A stretch of DNA of 64,000 nucleotides from Tetraselmis striata (taxonomy: Eukaryota > Chlorophyta > Chlorodendrophyceae > Chlorodendrales > Chlorodendraceae): the NCBI GenBank assembly GCA_006384855.1, contig VCJN01002108.1, forward strand, positions 241,604 to 305,603, written 5' to 3'. Below are positions 33,664 through 45,042 of the stretch, piece by piece. A program made the position numbers and the translations under genes. The number at the start of each line of letters is the position of its first letter. Positions within the stretch are counted from its first letter, which is position 1. Below the pieces are notes generated by a model. It did not search any database, was not told where the DNA came from, and worked only from the letters and a program-made list of their open reading frames with translations.

Positions 33664-36600
33664 TTATCGTTGTTGCTGCTGCTGCCGCTGCAAAGCGCGC
33701 AGCGCGATGTCGATCTCGCGCGCCTTAACTTTCTTGGAGACCGTCCGGCGGCCGGCCTTCTTGGCCGCGGCCTGCGCGCGCTGCAGCTCGCTCTGCTGGC
33801 GCCGCTTCTGGGGCGGCGGCGGCCCGCGGTTGCCCTCCTCCGGGTCGCGCCGGCTGTTGGTGATCTGAGCGCACACCCCCAACAGGCATAAGTGATGTCA
33901 CTACTATGCCCGTCGCTCTCCTAGCTCAGTTTTGCGACAGGAACTCGAGCCAGTCATGTCATACCGGGCAGACAAACAGAAACTACCAATCCCTACATAC
34001 ATACAAACAGACATACATATACATACACGCACATACATAATATCTACATAACATCCATACATAACATACATTAATACGTGTACGGGTGCCGACTCACTCA
34101 CAAGAGCCTTCTGTCAGCCTCAAATTGGGCCTGCGCTAGCAGCCGATAAAAACGCTCGTCACAGTGTTCCGCTATACCCTTGCCTGGATTGGACCTCCGG
34201 TAGTTACGGCGGGTTCTCATTCGCGGTGCTGATATTGCAGCGCCGACACCTGCACTTTCAGTGCCGCCCATGGCATACCCTGAAACCTCTGCCATCACGG
34301 CGTTCTTCTACATGGCTGTCCAAATAACGGGCCGGGGTGGTGTCCCTCAGCACCATGCACAAGAGCTCTATAACTGGTGTGAGCCGTGCCACTTTCCGTT
34401 GAGTGCCATACTTGCAAATCCATATAAAAACAATTAGTGCCCAATTATATATCCGTGTCTGCGTGTACTTGCAGCTAACGGCAACAGCAGCGCGTCTCAC
34501 CAGCTTGAGCTGCCGGTTGCCCCACGCAATCTTGGTGTCCCGGAACATGGCCTGCGCCACGACCGGCAGCGCATCCGCAACGTCAGCAGATAAACCACCA
34601 TCATGTACAGACACACAGCCGGCGAGGGGCAGGAAGGGGGGGGGGGTACCGAGGGGTTGATGACCACCTCCAGCTCGTAGTCCGAATTGGCCGGCAGCTC
34701 CACGTAGCCCAGCAGGTGCTCGCCGAGGTCCTCCACGCGCTCCATCAGCGCCCAGTAGGACATCTTCTCGCCCTGCCGGCCACAAGCGAGCCATTGCATC
34801 AGCCCATGCGGACCTCGGGCAGAAGCGCTCAGCTCACCAAAGCACAATCGATACACAGCGTCGCATTACACGCAATTTGCTACGCTTTCGACAACACCAG
34901 CAACACACGATGTTCGACTGCTCTCACAACCACATCCATCTTAACAAACAACTGTGGGTGTCGATGGACCTATAAGAGCCCTATTAATTCATAGTAAGTC
35001 CCAGAATGAGCTCATGTGCCACCTATAATAAGAACATTTGGTGGATACATACTGTCGTCTGCATTCGACCCCTGGCAGGTAGGGAAGATTCTTATTATTC
35101 AGAGTGTTTATTCTCATTTCCGCGTCGGCGCCCGTGCACACACTGTGAGCACTTGTAGTACACCATGAAAAAGCCCGAGTGGTTGAGGCTGTTCAGCAGT
35201 GGTTCGCAGCCCTCACCGGCGCGACAAACATCTCGGGGTCGCGCATCTCGTAGTGCGTGCCCTGCGCGCCGGACGACATGATCGGCAGGATCTTGGGCTG
35301 CAGCGCAATCTGCGCCACCAGCCGCGCCGCAAAGTCCTTCCGGTTGAACATGAAGCCGAGCGGCAGCCGCAGTGGGTCGTCGTATCTGGTATCGCCCTCA
35401 AAGGCAATCTGAGGGGACACGCGCGCGGGAGTCATTTTGACATCGCAATTAATGATGCGGCATGTAGGGCACTATGTATCATAGAGGTGCTTACAAGCAA
35501 CATCATAAAATTACAATCATATCAATAATATTATACTATTTTAAATCATATATTGTATGTATAGTGTTTGAGTATCACCTTAAGATATCACATGGTCACC
35601 AGGAATGCTATATATGAAATGTGTTTGGGGGGAGCAGAGGGAGGGGGTACGGACTTTCTCCGTGATGATCTTCACGTTCTTTGCGCTGCGATTGCTGAGG
35701 ATGCTGCGCACGTGGATCTGCACCATCATGACAAGCGAGTCCATCCGCAGCATGTCCCCCGTGTCGCGCACGTCGATGCCGTTGGCGGCATCCACGTCGG
35801 GGTCGATCCAGCGCTTGTCGCACAGCACGATGACGCTGTTGAAGTGCTCCAGCGGCAGCTGCTCCAGCTGCTGCGGGTTGAGCGGGTCGCCGTGGATGTG
35901 CGACACCTTGATGCGGCTGACGTTGCGCATGCTGCAGTCCAGTTCGTCGGCCGTCGGCTGCGAGAGATCGTACGTCGCTGTGTGGTCGTTGAACAGGGTG
36001 ACCTCCGACCCCACGGGCAGCGCCGCCTGCCGACAGCAGCCACAGGCTCGAGCGTCGTCAACACGTGCAGGTCGTCGAAGCAAAGAGGGATGGGAACGGG
36101 GGGTCGGGGGTCGGCATGCGGCGCGTACCAGGCCGCGATCGAACTCATTGATTGTCTCCGCCATGAAGTCGTCCTCCGCAGCGCCAATCACCAGTACCCG
36201 AAGCTGCGAGGTCGCAGCCAATGAGGCGCTCAGTGTGGCAAGTTAATCGAGATGTAACGTCTTTGCCGAATTGCGCAGGCGACTATCTGCCGAGGTGGCC
36301 GGTGCCGACAGGGACGCGAGGACCCAGCTATGCTATGTATGCGGATCTGCTGGTCGAGCGCTCGCGTTGTTTTCCCCGCCCCGAGACAGGACTGGCAACA
36401 GTGAAACCCTTGCAGCGTCTCTACGACGGCCCTTTCGACAGCGATCCAGATACGGCAAGCCCTGGGTAGGCCCCGCTCCGTTCTATTCAAAAAGCGAATC
36501 GCAGAGGCTGTCTGAAAGACTAATTAGAGGCCAGTGACGGAATTTCCAGGCGGCGCGATTAGAAGCGCGCGCGCGCCGCCGCCGGCGGTTCGGAAATGCG

Positions 36601-38428
36601 ATACACATTTCCACAAATGTTAGCACTGAGCCGGCCTGCTTGTTGCAGTAAAATAACATGTCACAGTGCGTCACCGTGCGGCGCTAGACCTCCTTCAGTA
36701 GGCATACCGGCATGGTGCTCAATCAAAAGCAAAATTGCGACGAGCTATCGATAGCCAAGTCGAGTGGAGCTGGGTGCGATACGCTGCATGTTCAGCGTGC
36801 CCCACCTGCTGGCCCCGGCGAATGTCAGGCACGTTGTCCTCCTCGTCCAGACCGATGTTCAGGAACTCATCCGGCTGCGTGTCGTGCATGCCCGAGCTTT
36901 TCTCCGACACGCCCTCCTCCTGCTCTTCGCTCTCGATTGCCCCGTCGAGGCTGCTCAGACTGAAGGGCTCCTCCAACACCTCGCCCTCCAACTCTTCCAA
37001 CTTGTCAAGGTCCTCCCTGGACCACCGCCGGACCAATCCGTCAGCATCACCTCGACCCCGTACATATGAAAAACCCAGGGCAGCGGTGATAAGTCCACCG
37101 TTAAACATCAGCAGCACCATACAGTTCGTTTGCGCAGGGCGTGCGGGCCAGCGAACCCCGAGCCGAGCGCAGAGAGGACCTCATCGGCCAGCTCCGTGAT
37201 CGAGCCCGAAATCTCGTTCGGCAGCACCTGCGCCACCTGCGCCACCGCATCCTGCAGCGTGGCGCTCACCTTCTCCCGCCGTTCGTCTGCGCCACAGACG
37301 GGCGTCACAGGCTCCGCTCAGCCCTGCGCTCTGAGGCGGGAGCAGGCCGGGTCCGTAAACCCGGGCGTGGAGGGCAACCCACCCACCTAGGAGGTCGGAT
37401 TCCAGCACCCTCAGCTCGTCGTCCACTGACTGCTTTGCGATCGCTGCCACCCAGTCGCTACTGAGGTCGGGCTTCTGAGCCATCGGCGTGGGCCTGTCAG
37501 CAGCGACAACGTTGCCAAGGCGCAAAAGCGGGTCGGGCATGAGCGAGGTGACCCAGCGATTTCTCGATGGTGGCGCAGCCAGGGCGAGTCCTGCTGGCAA
37601 GGCGAGGCGGGACGGAGTTTAGCGGCGGCGCGTACTTCAGGTCGGCACCGCCGCCGATCTGCGAGTTGCGCAGCAGGAAGAGCTCGTCGTCCTCCTTCAA
37701 CTGACAGCAATCGGCCCGGGCGGCAACGTCAACAGTGAGATTCCTTGTTGCAAACCTTATTCTCCCGCTGTACCTATGAGCACTACCTTCGCCGTACGCC
37801 CCAGAGGCGAGGAAATAAGCGGGGGGTACTGCTGTGTGCAGCAAGGGAAGCAACCAGGCGCACCGTGTGGTTGTGCGGCATCCACTCGCAGCGCCCCCCC
37901 GCCACGTTCATGACTCCCATGACTGTGCAGTCCGGGAAGAGGTACTTCAGGTTGCGGAACGGCGTCCCTGCCAGCTCGGGGAAGCCCGCCACCGTGTGCT
38001 GGCAGCGCCCGCTGTAGTCCAGCATGTTGTTGGTCACGTGGGCCGTGACGGGCCGCTGCACCATGCGGGCCAACCTGGGGCCACACGCGAGGGACACCGC
38101 GCTCTTCAGTGCCAGCCAGCCAGCCGTTGGTGTTGCCATGGCGGGCGTGTGATACAGCAGGATGGGGAGGCGGGGAAGAGCGCACCGGATGCTATTCATG
38201 TTGTACGTCGACAGCGGGATGACGTAGTCGGCGCACACGCTGCGCAGCTATGGAGGGAAGGGGGGGGGGGGGGGTTTGCTTGTCAGTTTTCTCCAAATTG
38301 CCTTGCAATATCAATGGGGTACTTGGCACACAGTTGCCCCAAGTGATCGCGGTTGTCGCCGCACGCTTGTTATTCCAGCCTTGTGATCAGAAGTATAAAC
38401 AAAGTGCCCCCCCCCCCCCCCCCCCCTG

Positions 38429-38480
<52 letters not shown>

Positions 38481-41164
38481 GGTGCAGCACGGCTGGTGTT
38501 GTGTGCGTTGTGCTGTATATGGTCTCATCCGCCAGAGGCTGCCATTCCGGCTCATGCCGTGGTGTCATGCAGGTACGGGCGGCAAGCGCACCAGCTGCGC
38601 CGACACGCCTGTCTTGAGCTCCACGATGATGGGCCCGCGCGGCTCCCCAGGCTCGTACATCTCGTCCAGAAGCACCGCGGTGCGCAGCGCCTGCGCGTCT
38701 GCCTCCGTGGACATGCGCGACGAGTCGCTCACGATGACAATCCTGCCTGCGGTGCGCGCCGACACGTACTCCAGCTGCTCCGGGATCAGCGGCGAGCCCT
38801 GCCAGCCAGTCAGCCAGCCGCGCTCAGAGAGAGCAGCTCAGTGAGCAGCAGCTGCATTAGCAGGATCATAACTTCTGCTCCTGCGCTCACCACTCCCCAG
38901 CGCAAGGCGCGCAGGAGGGGGAGGAGAGGAAGCGGGGGGTAGAGGGGTCACCTGGCGGAACACAAACTTGGAGCCGTGGCGCTGCTCCTCCGGGATGTAG
39001 CGCGAAAACAGATGCTCCATCTTGAGCTTGGACTCGTCGGTGAGCACCACAATGACGCCGCCGCCCTTTGAGCGGTTTGCCTCACAGGCCTGCCGCCCCG
39101 CCCGCACAGGCACGTGAGGCAAGCCACCGCGCGTGCCTCTACGCTATCGACGGGCATGAGGCAGAAAGGGGGGGGGGGGGGGGTGGGCGGGGAATGCGGC
39201 GGCGGCAGCCACTGAAGCTTCCCTCGATTGCCGCTCAGGAGACATTATTGCCCCCCCCCCCCCCCCCTTCCTTTCCCTCACTGCATGTAAAATGATCAAT
39301 AGGGCATCATAATGAGGCTGTAGTTCCAGATTTGGGAGGGCTGCCAGGAGGAAGGGGTGGAGGGGCCAGTGGGGGGGATCTCGCCTGCTGCAGGATCTTC
39401 CACACCGCGTTGAGGCTGAGCGCGGACTCCATCCACGCCAGCACCAGCATGTGCCCCTGCTCATACACCGCGCTGCGCAACATGCAAACCCACACATGCG
39501 CAATCACAGGTGCGCCCCAGCCACTGAGCCTTTACCCCCCCCCCCCCCCCAGGCCAACCAACCCCCTGTCTCGCAGCGGCAGGAGCAGCAGTGCGATGCC
39601 CCTTGTCATGCCTGGCCAAAGAGGCGGCTGCGCACACCTGCCGCGCTCCACGTTACTCTCCAGCACCTCCAGGAAGAACTGCTCCACCAGCGCCAGCAGG
39701 ATGGTGAACAGCACCAGCCCTGCAAAGGGCCGGTGCAGTGCGGTGCTCAGGACAGGCATGTCAGGGCGCGCGGGCGCCTTCCGGGAATGCGCCGCATGTC
39801 GCAAGGGCAGTGCGCCGCCCGCCGCACCCGTGGTGGCCACCAGCAGCGCGACGCCCTTGCGCAGGTCGGGGTCGTCAAGCTCGGGGAAGCCATCCTGGAA
39901 GGACAGCTGCACCACCTCGTAGAAGCTGACCCACAGGTTGCGCAGGTCGCCGCCCGCGGCCGCGTGCAGCAGGGTGTAGTTGATGCTCACAAGGCCCGCC
40001 GTCACCAGCATCCCCAGGATGAAGAAGGTGATGATGTCGCTGCCGGTGCCGGTCCGCCTGACATGACAGGGGAAGGGATGCCAGCAGGGGGGGGGGGGGG
40101 GGAGGGGGTGACTCCTCCCCCCGCCATTCCCTCTAACAGGCCGCGTGAGGGGCTAGTAGAGGCACGAAGGGGCCATGCACCGCCGCACCAGTTGTAGTAC
40201 TTGTACGCGAGGGTGCCAAGCAACTCGCGCAGCCCCCGGGTGGTCGTGGGCGCATTGACGGCGCTGTTGGTGAGCCCCGCGGGCCCCGTGGCTGGCGATC
40301 TCCCGCCGCTGTTGAGCCGCTGCAGGCTGTCCTCGATGCTGTACAGGTAGATGGAGCTGAAGCTGCGAGTCGCCGGGCATCAGCAGGGAGGGGAGGGGTG
40401 TTCGACACGAGTCCTCGAAATTGCCGCAGCACCCTATGCACCGGTGCGACTGCTGATGGAAGAACTCTGCTGCCCGTGCACCGGCTACCAAAGCCACAGC
40501 GTGCAGCAGCCGCATAGGAAAAGTGGGAAGGGGGGGGGGGGGGGGGGGGGGGGGGACAATGCACTTGCCCGCTCAGCCCCTCGCCCCCTGGCGCCCACCT
40601 GCTGTACATGCTGCCGCCGCTCGGGGTGTCCGCCGGCGCGTCGCCCCTCCGCGGCGCACTCTTGCCGTTGCTGCCTGCTGCGCGGGACGCCAGCGCCCTG
40701 CCTCTACTCGCCCGCTTCGCCCCTTCCCCACCGACAGGCCACGAGCGCCAGTGCACGGCGCCCGCAATGTGCCCGCCCCGCCCTAGTCCGCCGTCGCCGC
40801 TGCTGATCCTCGCCGCTACTCGCCGAGCAGCACTCTCGCCCTGCGGGCACCATCGCCCGGCCACTCGCGACAGCGGCCCTGTATGCGGACCAGGAGCCGC
40901 GCCGACCCATGGGCACACAAGGCCCATCCTCTTCCCAGGATGCTGTGTGGTGGTCGATGGCGGTGGTCGGCGGCAGCTGTGGCTGTGGTTCTGTGGCTGT
41001 CCGCTGTCGCGCCGCTTCCAGGGCGGTGGGGAGGGCTGCCGAGATCGAAAAAATAGTGCTGCGCTATTGCTCCCCTGGCGGTAATAAATACCCGTACATC
41101 CGGACCGGTATTCGCTACCTCCAGGCTCCAGCATCATCCGAAGCTTACCGACAAATCGGGGCAC
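33664..41164 (-). CDS. CASTOR/POLLUX (DMI1)-like ion channel
   Basis: Plant homologues are nuclear-envelope or plastid-envelope cation channels (family knowledge). Eighteen exons join in phase: 40362-40189, 40057-39828, 39719-39638, 39472-39385, 39089-38952, 38798-38577, 38247-38186, 38074-37864, 37700-37649, 37590-37387, 37286-37118, 37016-36806, 36203-36129, 36026-35655, 35408-35217, 34772-34650, 34551-34501, 33864-33664 (TAA). An N-terminal exon ends at 40599; its start is unresolved between about 40.9 kb and 41164. The total is about 1050-1140 residues. Membrane segments are IITFFILGMLVTAGLVSINY and GLVLFTILLALVEQFFLEVL, followed by GHMLVLAWMES and GSPLIPEQLEYVSARTAGRI. The second RCK half has LRVLVIGAAEDDFMAE, LPVGSEVTLFNDH and FNSVIVLCDKRW. 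Exons 11-13 form an acidic helical insert between the halves. Confidence 0.88.
38407..38478. repeat. C run plus CA microsatellite in a channel intron
   Basis: About 20 C, tgcata, then about 23 CA units in intron 7 of the channel gene. Confidence 0.9.
40530..40555 (+). repeat. 26-nt G homopolymer in channel intron 1
   Basis: Uninterrupted G run (poly-C on the coding strand) in the first intron after the N-terminal exon. Confidence 0.9.
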
Positions 41165-41614
41165 AATCGCGGGCCTTTGTTGCTAGAGTAGGCACACAAC
41201 TGCACAAGCAGTTACCGATTATTTGATGCACTCTGCGCCGATTAAAACACTGCGCAAATTTTAGCGGTGCTTATGCGTTTTAATTGTTCTGATATCTGAA
41301 GTTATTGTTGTAAATAAGACTAATCTGCGGCGGCCATCCAATCAATCCATTTTTTGTTACAGCGAATAATGCTCATCCGACACATTTCGCCGACAGTAGG
41401 ATTTCGCATTGTCAGCGCGCGGCGGTGAGACTACCCCTCCCCACGGCACGGCGACGCCCACCAGCTCTCGGTCGAGACAGCAGGCAGAGCTACAGGGTAG
41501 CGCAGGACACACGCAGGCTGGCGCCATAGCCCGTCAGCTCCCGCCCAGCTCCCGCGCCCCAGCAGTCAGCGACAGCGACCGCGACCTGCCAGAGGGCCTG
41601 ACGTCAGCGGCAAG
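41165..41614. promoter_or_regulatory. Bidirectional promoter region, channel gene / CLUAP1
   Basis: At most about 0.7 kb separates the divergent starts. It is AT-rich at 41240-41400, against GC-rich flanks, which is where promoter elements would be expected. No TATA box or other element can be assigned from sequence alone. Confidence 0.4.
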
Positions 41615-41907
41615 ATGGCGTACCGTGAGCTACGCAGTGAGTGCCCCCGGCATGGCTCCTGCCAGGGCTCCTCCCTCCCCGCGGCCCGCAGCCCCCGCGG
41701 CCCCCCGGCCGCCCGCCCATGCTGCAAACACCGGCGCCGCCGGCGCGGCGATACTAGCACCCCCCCCCCCTCCCCGTGTGAGCCGTGGCTGTCGGCACCG
41801 CCGGCTGCAGCGCGACGGCCGGGGCGCGGGTGGGTGGTGCCCGTGGGAGGGGAGGTTGGGGGGGGGGGGGGGGGGGGGCAGGACCTCCATGCCGCGACGA
41901 CGGGGAG

Positions 41908-41939
<32 letters not shown>

Positions 41940-42994
41940 AGGGGGGGAGGCGCTCCGCCGCATTGATTGCGCCGGGTCGCTGGCGTTGGCGAGGGAGGCG
42001 CAGACGTCGGCCGGGGACCCATTCTGCTGGAATCGGCATTTTGTCTGCCGACACCTCCGGTCATAGCACGTGGTGGCGTACCCGGAGAAGCCGGGAGGGG
42101 AGAGGGAGGAGAGGTGGAGGAGGGGGGAGGCCGGGGGGAGCTGATGCGCTATCGCCGTTGATTAGGGGCGGAAGCTCCGCCTCGTCCTGTACCTAACCCG
42201 CGCCCTCCCACCCCGCGTTGCGCAGACTTCACGGAGGTCATGCGGTCGCTGGGCTACCCACGCCTCATCTCCATGGAAAACTTCCGCAACCCCAACTTTG
42301 AGCTCGTCGCGGACTGCCTGTACTGGCTGCTGCAGCGGTGCGGCCACCCCTTTCCCTCCCCTGTGTCCCCTCTCCATCCCCACGCCGGCTTTGGGGCTGA
42401 CGGCGCCATGTGGGGGATGTCTGGCGGGGGCAGGTACGACCCCGGGACGGACGTGTCAGACGACATTAGCACCGAGTCGGACCGCGTGCTCTTCCTCAAG
42501 TCGGTGGCGCAGGTGATGCTGACCAAGTCACGCATCAAGCTCAACATCAAGCGCCTGTACGCGGCGGACGGCCTGGCGGTGAAGGAGCTGCTCAAGGTGG
42601 CGCTGCTGCTGTACAAGGCCACCAGCAGCGCGACGGACGAGGACTCACCGGACGACCTGGCCGCCTCCACGGATGGGCTGCCCGCGATGAACAGCAAGCT
42701 GTTCGACGCCAAGGTCACGCGGCAGCTGGCCAGCGAGATCACGCAGGTGAGGGCGGAGCGCATCAGGCCGCACACCGCTCCATTGCCCCCCACCCATTGC
42801 CGCCCGCGCTGACCCGGGTGACGCTCACCACACGGCAGACGGGGAGCGCGCTGTACTATGCGCTGGAGCGCGAGCCGGAGCTGCGCGAGCACCGCTACCG
42901 CGCCATCCACCGCACCATGGACACCGAGCTCATCGAGCGCAGCATCCAGGAGGAGGTCGCGTCGGTGCAGAGCAACATCCAGTGAGCGCCCCCC

Positions 42995-43025
<31 letters not shown>

Positions 43026-43653
43026 AACCGCTCTGCATACACCCTTGGTGGTATGCTAGTTTGAAGGGGGAGGGGGGTCAGAGGCATGGCGCTGATGGTC
43101 GCCTTCCGCCGCAGGTCGGTGGACCAGATGCTGGAGAACCTGGAGCAGGATGAGAAAAACATGGACGCCAAGATTGAGAAGCGCAAAGGCGAGCTGGAGC
43201 GCAACGAGAAGCGGCTGGGCCGCCTGCAGGGGGTGCGCCCCGCGTACATGGACGAGTACGAGCGGCTGCAGGGGGACCTGCAAAACATGTGCGCCGCCCC
43301 CCCCCCCCCCCCCCCCCCCCCCCAAACCCAAATACACACATGTCTCATTATTATTGGACTGGTATATATCTATATATACTGCACAACACCAGTGACAGCG
43401 GGGTTTGGTCCCCGATGCTGACCCCCCCCAATCCCCTCTTCTGCCCTCGCCTGCGCCTGTGCTGTCAGGTACAACGTGTACCTGGAGCGCTTCCGGAACC
43501 TGGAATACCTGGAGAGCGAGCTGGAGAACTACTACCGCGCGGAGGAGGAGAAGGCGGCGGAGAACGAGCGGTGCGGCCCTAGCCCCAATGTGATGCAATG
43601 GTGGTGTGGTTTGAATGTCCGTGTCATGCCGCCTACGCTCCCCCCACACATCA

Positions 43654-43696
<43 letters not shown>

Positions 43697-44488
43697 GTGG
43701 CTGAGGTTTGGGCGGCTGCCCCTGTTGGGCGCGCAGGCAAATGAAAAAGATGCAGCGCAAGCTGCGCGACGAGGAGATGCGCATCCTACGCGGTGAGGCG
43801 GAGGTGGATGAGAACGGCCTGGATGACTCGGACTCGGACGAGTCGGATGACGGCGGCGGCGCCATGGCGCAGCAGCAGGGGCAGAAACGTGCGACCCCCC
43901 CAGATGTATATTCACCGCGTATAAGAACCTGCCCTGCCTGTCGGAGGTCAATTGTATACGAAACTATCGCGGAAATACAGCGAATGTTATTATATAGGTT
44001 GAATTTAAGGCCAATCTGACGGTTATATAATCTAAGGGTTATTATACGTGCGTCGGCACTTGTACATACATGATATGCAGAGTGCGTGACATCCAGAGGC
44101 GCCCCCACCACTGCATGCAGTCCGTTCCCCACGCTGCAAGTTGTGGGCGAAGCATCGCTTCATTTGGCTGGTTGTGCATGCTGCATGCGCGTGCGTGACA
44201 TCCAGAGGCTGACTCGCCCTGTCGCTGCGCTGCCCGCCGCTGATAGACGGCAGCACCATGAAGCGCGACCTCGGGGCGGGCGGCTACGCGTCGGGCCGCG
44301 TGCAGGGCGACATGATGGGCGACGACGACTCGGGCTCCGAGGGCGACGACCTGGCGAGCGGCAGCGACGACTCAGGTCAGCTGTCGATGCGCGAAGAGGA
44401 CAGCGGCAGCGGCGGCGGCAGCTTCATCGGCGGCGACGAGGCGGAGCTGTCCGACCTGGACGAGGCGTCCTCCGACAACGAGTTCTAG
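41615..44488 (+). CDS. CLUAP1: CLUAP1 / IFT38 (qilin, DYF-3) homologue
   Basis: IFT-B subunit needed to build flagella (family knowledge). Eight exons in phase: 41615-41636, 42226-42337, 42434-42746, 42839-42981, 43115-43288, 43469-43570, 43737-43888, 44247-44488 (TAG); 419 residues against 413 in human. The tiny first exon encodes MAYREL and joins to give [20 protein letters not shown], nearly the human N-terminus. The calponin-homology-like part continues with [15 protein letters not shown] and [20 protein letters not shown]. Exons 4-7 are coiled coil, including [18 protein letters not shown] and [15 protein letters not shown]. Exons 7-8 are the usual acidic Ser/Asp tail ending SSDNEF. The exon 8 acceptor (ctgatag) was chosen because the later gcag breaks phase. 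The longest intron (1) contains two long G runs. Confidence 0.94.
41909..41937 (+). repeat. 29-nt G homopolymer in CLUAP1 intron 1
   Basis: Longest homopolymer in the window. A second G run of about 20 lies just before it at 41859-41878. Confidence 0.9.
43655..43692. repeat. CA microsatellite in CLUAP1 intron 6
   Basis: About 18 CA units. Confidence 0.9.
44082..44209. mobile_element. Short insertion bracketed by a 19-bp direct repeat
   Basis: gtgcgtgacatccagaggc occurs exactly at 44082-44100 and 44191-44209, enclosing 90 bp inside the last intron of CLUAP1. An exact 19-bp repeat at this spacing looks like a target-site duplication around a small inserted element. A simple tandem duplication is the alternative. 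Confidence 0.5.
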
Positions 44489-45042
44489 TCGAGCCGGCCG
44501 CCGCTGCTCCGGCCAGCGATGGACCAGCGGCGGATCGCTCGCGCGCTAGCGGTGTAACTGTACATTCATCCCTGCTGGCCGGCTCGTGTTGGGTGAATTC
44601 ACCCGGAGCCCACCCTCATCCGCCCTTCCGGAGGCGGCGTCAGGTGTCCTCTACAGCTCATGTCCAGATTCTGGCATGCTGGCATTGAGTTGTTTACGCA
44701 TACGTGTCAAGGCATGTATGTGGCTGTTGTGGCGGGAATACGCTACTCGTTGTGCTGCAGGTCATTGACCATACCACTACTACTAATACACACATACACA
44801 CTCACAAATAAAACAAATATATATATACATATATCTATATATGTACATATATATGTATGTATACATAATGAATGCTAATAATTCATACACGTATACGCTT
44901 ATGGCATGGCCCCACCACAGCGGCACACGGAGTCGCGGCGCAAGGTGCATTTGGCCTTCATGGCGACATGAGATCCCTCGGCCCTGGCACAGATCCAGAG
45001 ATGTCAATCATTAAACAGCCGTGTGCCGCATGCGATCCGACC
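44489..45042. other. Convergent 3' region, AT-rich part
   Basis: 3' UTRs of CLUAP1 and the lumen protein. 44790-44870 is a tatata/catata-type AT-rich tract. No gene. Confidence 0.6.

Noticed and set aside
42254-43348. 364-codon open frame on the minus strand
   Set aside because: Antisense to CLUAP1 coiled-coil exons, whose sense-strand match to the family is clear.
43056-44132. 358-codon open frame on the minus strand
   Set aside because: Antisense to CLUAP1 exons and introns. It contains long Cys-Val and Gly runs from the CA microsatellite and C tracts.
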